DNA of 64,000 bases. It comes from Spirodela intermedia. Lineage: Eukaryota > Streptophyta > Magnoliopsida > Alismatales > Araceae. The notes under the pieces are model-generated. The model saw nothing but the letters and a program-made list of their open reading frames with translations, was not told the origin of the DNA and ran no database searches. The DNA is taken from contig LR746272.1 in NCBI GenBank assembly GCA_902729315.2, positions 1,426,001 to 1,490,000 of the forward strand, given 5' to 3'. Shown here piece after piece: positions 22,695 through 36,336 of this stretch. Both the position numbers and the translations under genes were made by a program. Positions within the stretch are counted from its first letter, which is position 1. Every line of letters begins with the position of its first letter.

Positions 22695-22952
22695 ATGGCC
22701 GCCGCCGGTGCCCTCCGCCGGTCCTTCGTCCTCACCCTCGCTCTCTCTCTCTTGTGCCTGCACGCGGCGGAGAGCCGAACCGTCGTCCCCAACCTCTGCC
22801 ACCTGCCGCGCCGCGCCCGCCCCCGCAACAACTGCAACATCCAGTGCCTCATCTACGACCCGGTCTGCGGCGTGAACGGCGTCACCTACGGCTGCGGCTG
22901 CCCGGAGGCCAACTGCCACGCCGTCCGCGTCGTCAAGCTCGGCGCTTGCTGA
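22695..22952 (+). CDS. Secreted Kazal-type serine protease inhibitor, copy 2
   Basis: This single exon encodes 85 residues. It shares MAAAGALRRSFVLTLALSL with copy 1, but the signal core is five residues shorter and gains a cysteine (LLCLHAAES). The mature domain keeps all eight cysteines of copy 1 and the same CLIYDPVCGVNGVTYGCGC core; substitutions cluster before the second cysteine (RRARPRNNC). An upstream ATG at 22612 is out of frame. The TATA element seen before copy 1 is not conserved, so the copies may be expressed differently. The gene lies 1.9 kb upstream of the HSF gene on the same strand. Confidence 0.87.
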   Translation: MAAAGALRRSFVLTLALSLLCLHAAESRTVVPNLCHLPRRARPRNNCNIQCLIYDPVCGVNGVTYGCGCPEANCHAVRVVKLGAC

Positions 22953-23768
22953 GACACGGCGAGCCCATCGAACAGTCCGCTGCAGAGATACGGAAGGAGA
23001 CTCGTCACTGCATTTCTCGCCGTTGTCTAGCTTTCTAGCTGTCTCTCTCTCTCTCTCTTTATCTATCTATCTATCTCTATCTTGTCGAGGAGCGTACTGC
23101 CTTTGGAATCTCTTGTCTGCGTCAAGGATGTGCCCTTGGCAAAGACGTTGACGAGGGTCAGTTGCATATTTGTCACGTTTCTTAGTAATCATGCATGGAA
23201 AGATATCTGGTAAAGTGAATTTTTATGTATACCCCTCTCATTTTATTCGATTAAGATAAATATATTAATGAAAAAAAACGTTTTTAATGTGTATTATTCT
23301 AATTATATCTCTTATGAGTCTATTTGTGTTTTTTAGTAAAAAGCATTTAGCATGTTTGAGCGCCCCTATGTGTCAACTTATTACTTTTTCTTTTCGGCTA
23401 ATACAATTTCAATTTGACGAATTTGATATAAAATGATTCAAGTAGATATCACAAACTTGTAAATTTAATTATAATTTCTTGAATTCTTTCGAGTGTTGAT
23501 GGATAAGAATTTGGAAGATGGATTTTTTAGGTATTTCTCATCATAAATTAATTCAATTACTAATAAGCCCCTCGTATTTTTGAATCATTTGAATAACTTA
23601 CCATAAACTCGTCTTATTCAGTTTGGGTCCTTGTGTAAGATTTTTGTCCAAAACAATATGGGGTTAATTCTCAACCACAAATGAAAAATACTATATTACC
23701 CTCATACCCACCATCACGGCTCTCTCTCTCCCTCCCCCTCTCCCTCTCTCTCTCGTCTGGCCCTTTCC

Positions 23769-23815
<47 letters not shown>

Positions 23816-24831
23816 ATGGTATTATTTCCCATATTAAATTATTATCATGTAACTTGATATTAGGAAAATAGTAGTAACATTTTATTGATAATAAAACGTA
23901 GCAAGATAATGTTTATCAATAGGTGCGATAATGTTACTAGAGAAATCTACAATGATTAAGTACACTAAATCCCAGAAATTAAAATAAAGAGAATAAGAAT
24001 TGATAAAGAGTTAGGAATATAACTGAAAAGACAAGGGGTTTATTTATAATTAGACTGATTTATACGGGGCTAAAAACCAAAACACCCTTTATAAAATCCA
24101 ACGTTTTACTTATTTACGAGGATGTCAATGGATCAATTTGAGCAACATATTCTAGTAAGACAATACAAAGTTAATGACTAAATATGGCAAACCAATGGAA
24201 GCAATATAGAAGTTAAAGGTGCAATGGATTGTTGTAAAAGTTATTTATAAAATTATATTTATTATTAATTGATGCTAAATTAAATAAAATTATCATTGCA
24301 TTCACTAATATATTCGATAAATATCTAGAGACATAAGATTATATATGTTTTCGTTCATCTACATAAAAAATTATTTTTTATGCGTCCACGAAGTCAATTC
24401 TCAAGATGGCTGGTCAACCTAGTGGCCATAAAATTTAGCCATGTGAGAAACTATGAATGAGTTACCTGATGGACAGTTTTGTAGGCGTTTGATAGCGTTT
24501 CTTCTCTCTCTCTCTCTCTCTCTAGCTCTCTCCTCCCGTTCTTCCCCATCTTCCCCTTCTCTACCAGCGTGACCCCTTCCCCTACGGTGCTTTTCTTCTC
24601 GTTGGCCCGCCCAAAAGCTCAGTTTTTGAGGTCTTCCTAGCCCGGCCCGCAGACACGCAAGCCTGCCCACACGGCCCGACAGAAATGGAACTCCACGTGA
24701 GAGAAGCTATATATTTCTTGATCGAAAGGGATCGTTATGGCGGGAGGTTTCCTCCCATCCGTGGCTCCGTTCGCCCCGGATTTTGCAAAAAACCTTGTTA
24801 GGGTTACGGTCATTCCAGTAACGTGTCGCGG
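22953..24831. other. Spacer between Kazal copy 2 and HSF
   Basis: AT-rich and no gene. It includes a (TATC)n run near 23060-23085, CT-rich tracts at 23721-23815 and 24502-24525, the last about 300 bp upstream of the HSF start and probably in its promoter or leader. Confidence 0.7.
23721..23815. repeat. CT-rich microsatellite tract
   Basis: Mixed CTCC and CT units followed by about 40 bp of pure CT repeats. Confidence 0.9.
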
Positions 24832-26732
24832 ATGGCGAAAGGGGGCCGGAGTAGCGGCAACGGCAAGAAGGATGGGGGATCAACTGCTGCGAATCTCTCC
24901 GACCTGCCTGCTCCTTCCACGTCCCCCGATACCCCGGCGACGGCCGCGGCTGCTCTTCTGCATCAGCAGCTTCCGCCATTCCTCAGCAAGTGCTATGACA
25001 TGGTGGACGATCCGTCCACCGATGCGACGGTGTCGTGGAATGATACGGGCAATAGCTTCGTGGTGTGGGACCCCCACAATTTCGAGAGCGTCCTCCTCCC
25101 CAAGTACTTCAAGCACAATAACTTCTCCAGCTTCGTGCGGCAACTTAACACCTACGTGAGGCCACCCTACAACCCATTTTATGAGGGATCCTAGTTTTGG
25201 AGATCGATTTATCTGCGAATTCCCGGGTGATTGCATTGGATTTTCCCCCTTCTCCCTACTTATATTATCATTTTTGTTACTGATATCGTCAGTAGCTATC
25301 GAATTTTTCTGGTCAAGAACTACATGATGATATTCCAGTTTCATATTTCCGATTTGATGATCTGTAAGGAACATGAAACTTTTGTCACCGATTGTGCTGG
25401 CCATTGTCGTAATATTAGGCAATTTCATGCTGCCAATCTTCGATCAGTACCAGCTGCTTCATTACTTCTGTTGGATGCAATAGTTATTTATTTTTCTATA
25501 GATAATTTATTCCTTCTGCTGGGCATCTTCTTACTCTCAATTACTTCTCTGTTTCTTTTTTGTATACGAGATTTATCCATTCTCGATGGCATCTGTAGCG
25601 CTTGATTTGTCCACATTAGCTTTCGCTTGCCATTCATGGCGGACCTTTCCTTCCTGGCTACTTTCATGAGAACCTACTGTGTTCTTCTCATTCATCCAGA
25701 TTGCCGATGAACTGATATGATTCTTACCATACTTACTGAAAAATGGCTTTGGTACAAAGTCCAATGTGCTTGGGTTGCAATACTTTGACCATCATACCCT
25801 CTAATCTATGGTTTTTGATTATAATGAATGCAATATTTTTTTCCATTTCATGTGAAATGCGGCGGCAGGGGTTTCATAAGGTCAACCATGATCGGCTGGA
25901 GTTTGCAAATGAGGGCTTTCTGAGAGGTCAGAAGCATATTCTGAAGAGCATACTCAGAAGGAAACCTGTGCAGAGTGGCTCCCACTTGGTTTCCCAGAAG
26001 GGAAACAATAGCGCCCCATCTCAGGCGTGCATTGAGGTCGGAAAGTTTGGGTTGGAGGAAGAGATCGAGAGGCTGAAGAGAGACAAGGCCGTTCTAATGC
26101 AGGAGTTGGTGAAGCTGAGGCAGCACCAGCAGAGCACAGAGAACGAGCTGCATCACGTGAGAGATCGAATTCAGCTGATCGAGCAGCAGCAGCAGCAGAT
26201 GCTGTCGTTCCTCGCGATGGCCGTCCAGAGTCCGGGAATTCTGAGTCAGCTCGTCCAACAGAGCGGGAGCAGCTGGTTGATATTCGAAGCTAACAAGAGG
26301 AGGAGGCTTCCGGCTCTAGAACAGGGCGCAGACTCTCTCGGGGCGTCAGCTGAAGGCCAGACAGACAGTTACCCTCCTGCCGTCGCCCAAAAGTCAGAGC
26401 TTGAGGCCTTCTCTGCGCTGGGTCAACTGTCGAATGGGATCAACGACCTGATTTTGGCTAAAGACGGCGCATCTTTGGAGACGGGTCCGACTGTGCCCAC
26501 AGATGAGAGATTTCTGATGGAGATTCCCGATGTTGAGGACGTGGATTTTGACTGGTTTCAGCTTCTAGACGATCCTACGCCAGATTCAACTGGCATTGAC
26601 TTTTCAGACGTTGAGTTGGATTTCGAGCTACCAGAGGGTGAGATCAATTTGGAGCAAGCAGCTCCTGTTCTACCGGAGGAAATTGTAACGGTGGGAGACC
26701 AGGCACTGTCTTCTGATAATAATAGCAGCTGA
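24832..26732 (+). CDS. Class A heat-shock transcription factor
   Basis: Two exons, 24832-25155 and 25869-26732, give 395 residues; the single intron sits in the DNA-binding domain after VRQLNTY, the position typical of plant HSFs. The DNA-binding domain (about 48-141) contains [37 protein letters not shown] and [18 protein letters not shown]. The oligomerisation region (about 171-235) has heptads [20 protein letters not shown] and a later [18 protein letters not shown]; the spacing is that of class A. KRRRLP is a nuclear signal. An acidic-aromatic stretch ([10 protein letters not shown]) near the C-terminus resembles an AHA activation motif. Subclass is A1-like by the oligomerisation block; this is less certain. 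Unusual residues are C in SKCYD and L where VDPDRW normally has tryptophan. The start is the first ATG; a 5'-truncated copy remains in the neighbouring duplication unit. Confidence 0.93.
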
Positions 26733-27160
26733 TCCAGTGGAGTTCTTCCGGAGCATTGCAGAATGATTTTGCGTAGAACCACCCTGGAATATCTGGTCAA
26801 CGCTTATAATCATGCAGAATCCTTCACCCTATCGTGGTTATTCTCCATTGAGAGTAAGTTGGGAAGCTCCTGAATCTTTTGCCGCTCCAAATCTTCTTTT
26901 CTTGGTGACAGAAGGACCTCCTCCTCCAAAGCTCGGGAAAGAAGCTGGGGAGTGGGCGTTGACCAGTGGTTAGCAGAATGTTCCTGATGTATGGGACTCT
27001 CGAAAGTCAACTATTTATCGATTCATCCTAGCTCCCTCACGGTTTGACTTTGTTCAAGGGTCAAGAGAGGGAGGAAATGGTCCATGCTTCCTATAAGAGC
27101 TTCCATAGCTGTGTTTGGGTGCAAATTTAGCAAAGAGATGCCTGACCCAGGACTGTGGCA

Positions 27161-27163
<3 letters not shown>

Positions 27164-27199
<36 letters not shown>
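27164..27199. repeat. (CT)n microsatellite
   Basis: About 18 CT units. Confidence 0.95.
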
Positions 27200-27206
<7 letters not shown>

Positions 27207-27460
27207 GAATAGTTACATAAAAAAATCAGGAATTAAATGCGCATAAATATTATGTTTTTTAATTGAATTACAATATTATATAAAACAATAATAATAAACA
27301 TATAAAAGAAAGTGCATTTTTTTATAATGAGGCCAAGGCCAATCTCGGGTGCAAGTAGATCCGTTTCTCGGGTATTTACTAATCCGTTTCGGATCTAGTT
27401 GCGGTTTTCTTAACCGGGTCAAATAGGCCCAATTATAGACCTAGTTCTTAGCGGGCTTCG

Positions 27461-27466
27461 TATAAA
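27461..27466 (+). promoter_or_regulatory. Probable TATA box of the tRNA dehydratase gene
   Basis: TATAAA lies 135 bp upstream of the start codon, preceded by a site-II-like GGCCCA element. Confidence 0.5.
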
Positions 27467-27595
27467 GGGCGCTGGAGTCAACCTTATTCTTCTCACAGAC
27501 GGGGATTTGAAAGTTTGGAAGCAGGCTTTTGGTGGCCGTTACACGGCACCCCGCGGGCGGGAAACGGCCCAACGCCGCTGTCGACGGCGGCGAAG

Positions 27596-30500
27596 ATGGC
27601 GGAGCGGTCGAGGCAGTTTCTCCTGATCGGTGCCGGCGCGGTTTTGGGCTCCATTTCGACCGTCGCCCTGCTGAAGCTCTACTCCAGGTGCTCTACCTCT
27701 TCTCCTCCGATTTCCTTTTCTTCCCTCCTGGGGCTTTACTTGGGGTAAGCCTCGCTTACTAGATATTCTTGTTGATGTTGTCTACGTGTTGCGTGGTTGA
27801 AAACGAGTGTCATTCGTCTGTGTTTTGTTATTGAAGAAAAGTTTTCGGGGGATGAATTTTTCTGATGTATACAGATCATGTTTTTTTCTCTTGGGAATAT
27901 AAAGCTCCTTTCTCCTAGGAGACACAATATGCCTTAATCGTGTACGGAATGATGTCGCGGCGGCGGGTGTTTCAGAAGCGGGATTGATATTAAAGCTGCA
28001 TTGAATCCACTCAGCTCGGATTAGTATTTCTTTGGCCAGAACTCACTAATTTGTCTAGCAAGGCGTTCCGTCTTCTCATTTTCTATATTTTCTCTCTCAT
28101 TTTCGAGTTTGCGAAAATATGGCATCAGAAGCGGTAACGCAGTTCGGTTGTGTTATTGCGAGCTACGACGGCTGTCTCTGTCCCTTTGATATAGCAACCC
28201 GTGCTACCTCGATTCCGACGTAAGAAACAATAATGCAGTTATCTCGAGATGTTGATTGTAGTATCCTTATTCGAACATTCTTTTTCAACTGAGCCACTAT
28301 CGACCCTCTCTTGCTTTGAGTCTGTCATCACCAATCACAATTGGTCATCAATATTGGGCCACTTCCTAATTAGTACCCAATTATCGACGCTGATGACCTT
28401 TGTTTTGTTACTATCTCCATAATTAGTTTCCAAAGCTGTCCACTGTCTGCAGTTCGACCACCCACGTAGCTAGGGCGTTCTTACCGAAGTTATAATCTTA
28501 ACAATGCCACCGATAAAATGTATAATGGTGAAATTATTGCAAAAGTTCATGGAAATTAGACCGTTTTCCTTTTCTTATGGTGGAGAGGGGTTTTATTGTA
28601 GTTCACTGGAAATTATGATTTGTCAGGAAGTTCACTAGATTGCATTGAATTTGCGGATATAGTGGTGGAAATATTTGCTAAGTTTACTTCACAAGGACCT
28701 TGTTTATTATTATAGTTTATCAACGTCTTATAGACCATATATTTTCGAATGTTTATGCTGAAATTTTTGAAAGTGGAATTATTTTTGTGAATTTTTACTT
28801 GGTATCACTCTGAGCACAAATAGACTAATGTATAAAAACTTTCTACATCTATTTTTCTTGAGTCTTCTCTTGCATTACCACGTACTTTTTGTATTTTTCA
28901 GATGGATTGACAATAGATGTGGAATCAAGTCACGGAGTTTGTCAAATGACCATGGAATCATTGATGGTACAGGTGTTCTGCTGCTAATAGTCTAAATCGG
29001 CGCTCATTCTCTTTGCTATGCTTTTTATTTCAGTTTTTATGGTAAATTAGTGCTAAATTAGTTATGGCAATCATGATTGTTTACTGTGGAATTATTTATA
29101 TATTCCTTGATTTAAATGATCCATTTCGATTATTCAGTTTTAGGTTTTCATTTTTTGTAGGTCTCCTGATGATTAAAATGGTTCTAGAAAATGCTGTTTG
29201 AAATTGATCTCCATGCTTTAGAATTCTCCGTGTTTGTGTAATTAGGTTACTATTCTCCAGGTAATCAGATATTGGTGACATATGCGTGATTTCTTTTTGC
29301 TTATCAGCAAAAGAAAAGAGAATAACAAGCAAGAAAGAATCATAATGAGACATTGATTACCTCTCTCACAAGGGAAAATGGTGAAGTCAAAGGGGTCGCT
29401 GATGGTAAATAAAATTGTCTGGAGTCTACCACCTAGAGGGACAAACCCCTTTTTAAGAGATCTTCACAGAGTCTGGCCAATGAAATGCAACTAATCTCAC
29501 TTCTGATCACGACTTATAGTATGTGAACTAAATCACTTTGAGCACTGCGATACCAAATAAAAAAATTTCATTGTTTATAACTTTTCAGCTGCCTACCAAT
29601 AGCAGCAAATGTGGTACATTTAGATCCCTTTGATTGCCTTTGATTGATCAACATAATTCCCTAACCCTTTTTTATGGATTATATTAAAGATACTGCCTAA
29701 TGAAATTGATGTTGAGGACCAGGCTGTGAGCTATCTGTTTGGAAGAGTATTCGTCTATTTTTTTTCTCGTTAAGGTACAGTTGACCAGGGGGTTTAAGCA
29801 TGACTATTTTATTAATTATATATCTACGGTAGAAAAAATGCTGCAAGGGTTTAATGATTGAAAAAGATACTCAGAGATGTAAATGAGTGAGAAACTGAGC
29901 ATGTGGTGTGTACACAAAAAAACTTGTTGTCCTTGAGATAGCTTATGGTTCTCTTTTGCACCAGACCCAACAATATTGTTTCGATACAAGCCCTGCAATA
30001 AGTCATTCAATTCCCACTAGATACAAAGGAGAATTCAATAGGAACTTTCTTCTGTTGCAAGCACACGTGAACAGAGTAGGTTCACACAGAGCAGCAACAT
30101 TAAAATCAAGCGTGATACAAAGAAAGATTGGTACTGTGAGGGAGAAAATAGGGGGGTGAAGAGAGAGGAAGAGCAGTGCTAATTGGCAATGAAGCTGAAT
30201 AACAGCGAAAGAGAATTGGATATAAAAAAAATGATTGTAAGTTTTCACCTTTACAATTGAAGATGACTATAAAATGTATATTCCGCATGATTGAACATGG
30301 TTCCTGAATAGAAGTTTGACACCGAGAGTATAATGATCAAACATTCATGGATTCTTACAGACTTTTCTCATTGAAATGAGTTTTTTTTTAAATAATTAAA
30401 AATTGATTGACTATTAGATAAGTTTAAGCTCAGTCTTTTTTATGCATATTTATCTAAAGTCTCATCCATTAGGGTGCTCACAGCTCCTTGTTACAATCCA

Positions 30501-33500
30501 TCAAATTGATTAGCTATCATTGAGTAAAATACTTGTGAGTATATTCCTCTTTGGACTTTAGAAGATAGAACCAGGCACTTGTGTATATTCACTGATGAAA
30601 GTAATAAATATGTGTGGGCATGCATCAGAGTGGACAAGTGTTAAGAGAGTTAATTATTTAACTATGAAATGGAACCAAAAGAAATAATAAATTTCATCTG
30701 TAGTACACCGAAGATACTGATTCAGACTGTGTCGATCAATTTCTCATGGATGGTTTATCATCTTGCTTTGGATGATTCGTCTTCCTCATTTATCTCATAT
30801 ATCTTTAGATGGTCGATTTGATTCTTCTTTAAAAATCAGAAAAATGCCATTTGGAAGTTTTATTTGTTATGACTATAGCCATTTTATTGCTCTTTACTTT
30901 TCACCAAATTAAGTGATTTATTGTCATGTATTTTGATAAGGCCGTTGTTAGATTTCTGTTAAGAAGCTTTTTCCTTGGTTGTACTCATCAACTCATACAT
31001 TTTAAAGCAGAAAAAACCTTTTGTCCACTTGAAATTTCACGTACTTAAATACCAACTAAAATATATAATTCGTTTTTTTATTTTTTATTTTTATCTTAGG
31101 AAAACCCAGTTCGTCTCAACAGTGCCACAGGGTCGAAGGCAAATCAATTGTTGGAGATTTTCTCAGTGATGAAATTATTTCTGAACAACTCACGAGGTAC
31201 ACAATACTGGCATTAGGATATCCATGCTAATATGCTTGTTCTTTCCTAAACTGGATGTTGCGTAACTTTTCATGTGTCTTGTTAGTTGATCAATAAGGCT
31301 CAATGTATCGTTTCTATCTTAAATAGAATGCATCCATCTTGGAGGATGTGCCTATGTACACAAAATGCAGAGAAATAATAACAGCATTGGAGCTAATCTT
31401 TTTAATTTTGAGTATTGCTTTTTTTAACGCAGGAATATTCAATTCTTTGGGATTGAATCTCAACGAAAAGTGATTAAATCATATGTTGTCATCATTGGTC
31501 TTGGGGGAGTCGGGAGTCATGCTGCTTCTATGCTTTTGAGATCTGGAGTAGGCAAACTTCTCTTGGTGGATTTCGATCAGGTAGCTCAGCAAACACATCA
31601 GAGGTCTGTGATTTATTTTTTTTCCACGAAATTAAACGCGCTCATAGTTAGGTTTTCTTTGTAAGGAGAAATTGTTGTTTGAATTTTCTCTCTACTTAGG
31701 AACTTTACTTTCATTAACTAAACTCCAACTGGAAACTACTTTTTCTCAAAAAGGCAGTTGAAGACTTTAAAAAAGCAGTAAAATATCTTGACCTATATGT
31801 GATGAATTTTAGTCTAAATAGAATGTAGATGACACCTGGGTCTTGTATATTATCATTTCACTAGCTAATATTGAGAAAATCTCTATAAATGTAACACACG
31901 AAAGCTGGTGACCAGAGCAAAACATCTGTATCATCCCTGTCTCATTTCTGGTGCCAACTCCCACAACGTAAGTAACTGTGGGCATCTTGAAAACCACTGT
32001 CGAATGGGAATTCATTTGGATAGTATAAACAGTTTGCACATTCGACGGTTGGAATTTATTGGCCAACGTCGAGGAAATCATTTTTATAACAAATAAACCT
32101 TGTCTATTGTCTTCTCTACGTATTGTTATGAAATCCATGCAGTTCATATAATTTACCGTCTTTCTTCCTTTGCCTTATCTGTTACAGGCCTCCAACTCTC
32201 AACTTCATCCTATATTTGCAATGTTGTTGGGAGTGAATCTTAAATTTAGTAGAAATTATCTCACCTTGTTAAGCCGAAGTAAATAAGCATGATAATAACA
32301 ATCATGAACCAGAGGAACATAAGCCCTGGTCAAGTTGGGTCAAATTTCGTTTCTGTGCAGTTTTTATTATGCATGCCTGGTTAAAAGGCGTTGGATCTGC
32401 CAAACTTCGAGCCAGACCAGTCGGATGACACTACCCAAAATGCACTACACTTGTCAACATCAAATGTTACCTGTGCAGTTGCAAAATTGAATGTAATGAT
32501 GTGAATTCATTTGTAACTTGGAACCAAAAGATGAATCAGGACCTGGTAACCAATAGTGGCAAGTTTAATCCAAGTATCATGTTGTTCTTATAATTGTATA
32601 TGATACAATTAATAGATTTTCTTGATGCTGATGTCATATGTTTTCCTTGTATCTGGGCATGATTTGAAGGTAATGATGGATATTTATTTTTGGGAGATTG
32701 ATTATGAAGTAAAATATCCCGTACACGTGATATTATGATTGTTTCAGTTTTTATGCTATATAGATTGAGTTTCCAGATCGTATAGCATGCATGTGTATAT
32801 TCGATGCATTCTTAGTTAACTTATGCTGCCAATATCTGGTTTGCTTTCATCAGTTTAAACATCATCATCAGAGTATTGCACTTTTCTCAACTTGTAATTT
32901 TATGGTTTTCCAATCTATGCTGATGGACAGGTGTCACTTTCATCTCTTAACCGGCATGCTGTGGCCACTCGGGATGATGTTGGCACGCCTAAAGCCCTAT
33001 GTCTGAAAAAGCATTTTTCATCAATATTTCCAGAGTGCCAAATAGATGCGAGAGTACAGATGTATGATACATCTGCCGAAGAAGAGATTTTGTCTGGCCA
33101 ACCTGATTTTGTTCTCGATTGCATTGACAATATTGACACAAAAGTAATGTCATTTATCTGATGCCACTTTCAGTATTGTTTGTGACAATTTCCTCTTTGT
33201 GTTATCATAATGGCATACTTGACTCCTATTCTCTTATGACTTGCTTACTATGGTTCGATTTTCAGACTTCCTATTCTCTTACTCTACTGCATATTCAGTT
33301 TTTTATTTGATATAGTAATACTCTCCTTATGATTACATTCTTTTACCTCTTTCTACATTGTCAAGATCACATTGCCACTCTCGTTTCTTTTCTCATTGCT
33401 CCGCGGAAAATGGCATCCACTCTGTTTACTAGATCATCGGTGAGACTCATCCCATTGTCTAAGACCCACGCAGTACCTACCAATGACTTAGTAGACCTCA

Positions 33501-36285
33501 AAGGGACCTGCTACTTCGGTTGTTTTTGTGGGATAAGAGTGGTGAGGAGAACTTTAAAAATGATTTGTTTCTATAACTAGCTAGAGATGGATTTAGTCAA
33601 CAAGCATTTCTATCATTTCTATTGTTTCTATTACACCATTAGACGTAATATGGACCGACTTAATGGTTCCTATTCTAAATGACTTAGGTCAGAGCAGTAG
33701 ACGTTGGGGTGTTTCCAGATTTAGAGGTCAGGGAACATAGACATTGGTGATTAGGAGCCTCCCCATGGTAGAGAGGTCGAGTCAATTATGTACAGGGATC
33801 TTGAACTGCCTGGATTGGAGGATATAGATGTCACGTTAACAGCAGCAGTCAACAACAGTTGAGCAGCACGTAGACGAGCTCCCACTGTGGCCTCTCTCGC
33901 TCTCAGATATGTTGAGAGCTACAACATCGGCTTGGTAAGCCCTATGAACTCTTAGGCTAAGGTTCTGATACCAAAAATAGAATATTAAGGTTATAATCTT
34001 TAGTCCCCTCCCTCGCCTATTTATATTTCGAGAAGATTCGAGAAGAGAGCGACATTACACCATAAAACCTATTATAAGCCAACTTGATCAGTGCACATTC
34101 TAAATTACACTCTGGCACGCAATGGCAGTGGTCATGTCTCGTCTATATTCTAATAGACTCTCCAACACAAAGCATGCGTCTTCTTGAAAGGATACCTCTA
34201 AAAGAGATTTCTGCAAGCAACCTTAAAAAGGTTTGTTTGAATGCTGAGTCTAAAAAGGCTAAGGATTTTTGTCTGAATAGATCCTGAATAGATGCTATTC
34301 ATGTGGCTTCATTCATGTTCAATCCATTACAAATAGCTACATATAACTGGCTGATGAAACAGAGTGTGTAATGTGGGTGTTCAACAAAGGAGTAAACAGA
34401 GTGTGTAACCAAAAAAGAAAGTTATGAACAGTGTGGAGGGAAAAAAAAAAATCTAGGTCAACTGGCTGATGCAATGTGGGTGCATGTATTTATTCTTTTA
34501 AATTTTCTTGTATCAATATCCCGCAGCTACAACATGGCAATGGCAAAATCCTCACTACTCTCTATTACAGGTTGCCCTTCTTGCTGCATGTGTGCGTAGA
34601 GGACTGAGAGTGCTATCTGCTACTGGCGCTGGTGCGAGAGCTGATCCTACACGAATTCGTATTGCTGACATTAGGGAATCATCAATCGATCCTCTCTCTC
34701 GAGCTGTAATATCTCTTACATGAACAAATACTCAATTCATATCATATCGTCTTTATGCTGAATTTTTTTCTCTATCATCAATGCCATGGGATTCTGTCTG
34801 TCTCTGTTGAAACATAATATGCGTGTAGCATTGCGATCATATTCTTTTAGTTCCGTTGGTTCTTTAAGTGTTGATTTTCACTTCAGATGTATATTGTTTG
34901 TAATTCTTTTCATGGTATTCTTATAGAAGCTCGCCGCTAATAACTAATGAAAGTTTGTATCGTTCGATTGCTTTCTCGCGGATTCTTTGTCTATGATAAT
35001 TAGTCATATTAGCAATCCTACTGTTTTCACACATCAGTTCTTGAAATTTAAATGCTCTTGAAATACCGGTAAAAATTGCATGAGAAATGGGAGAGTTAGT
35101 TTGTGGTCGAAGATGAGGCAGTGAAAGTGGTCCATGCTGGGGGGGGGGTTGACATTTCCATATGAATGGTTATTTCTAGTTTCTGTTCTGACATCGATTA
35201 ATGTCTATTATGCTATAAAAATTCTCTTACCGTTTCCGTCTCACTGTGCTATAATTGACAAGAAGAAATATGTATTAATTTTTCTTATTTAGTTGTATTC
35301 AGCTTCAAAAGCACATAAGCGAGGAAAATTACATAAGATTACTGTCTCAATGGAGAATAATAATCCGTAAAAGAACCTAGTCCGTTGATTTATCTATTTC
35401 AATGTCCTCAAGGACGTATTCTTCGGATTCAGCTTCTAGGTTAACTATTTCTGAAAACATTGTTTACAGGTAAGATATCGGTTGAGAAAAGAGCATGGCA
35501 TTGAAGGTGGAATATCTGTGGTTTTTTCTCTGGAGAAACCGAAGGCAAAGCTCCTGCCATTTAAGGGGCCAACTGGAGAAGAAGAGAACCCAGCAGATTA
35601 TCAGGTCCAGCCATGGGCTTACATCCTATCAGTTTTAATCGTAAAATATAAATAAATAAATAAATAAAAGAAATTTCTACTGAAGAATGTCTCCATTTAA
35701 ATCGACATGGTTTGTTTCTTCACTAACTTTATGGTTTACTTCATACAAATGTCAGATAGTACCGGGTTTCAGAGTCCGTATAATACCAGTTTTGGGGGCT
35801 ATACCAGCAATATTTGGGCAAGTAATGGCGTCGTATGCTGTGACAGAGCTTGCAGGCTTGTGCATCCAAACAGAACCTGTGGTGAATTTGGATATTGATC
35901 ATTACAGGATTCTTCATCAGCGTCTTCTAGAACATGAGGAGGCAGTGTATGGCTCTGCTGCACAAGTCCTGGTATAACATTATGAGGCAGGCATGCTCAA
36001 TACTTTTATGATTTCATTATATCATTTAACTTGGTTAAAATGCTAAACTTTCATGTTTATGGTGGAGATGTAAGTGATTAATTTCAACATTAATGAGCCA
36101 TGAAAGCTTGGGGGGCGACCGTTTGGTACTTGACCTAATTCCGCCTGATCCTCATCTCTAAGGTGGATGCTGAGGAAGTCATGTATATTGTCAAAGAACT
36201 CTGGCATGGTAGGAGCGCAAGAGATCAGTCAACAAAAGAGGCCGGCCGAAAGATGTGGCGATCGGTCAACGAACTGATGCTTGTC

Positions 36286-36336
<51 letters not shown>

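Larger units (their letters stand above)
22508..25645. repeat. Tandem duplication, unit B (Kazal gene plus intact HSF 5' part)
   Basis: This is the partner of unit A. It has extra sequence at about 23880-24000 and 24060-24240 absent from unit A, and keeps HSF exon 1, which unit A lost. Similarity to unit A ends inside the HSF intron. Confidence 0.85.
26733..27595. other. Spacer between HSF and tRNA dehydratase gene
   Basis: It holds the HSF 3' region, a (CT)n microsatellite at 27164-27199 and the promoter of the downstream gene, with a TAGGCCCAATTA site-II-like element near 27424. No further gene. Confidence 0.65.
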
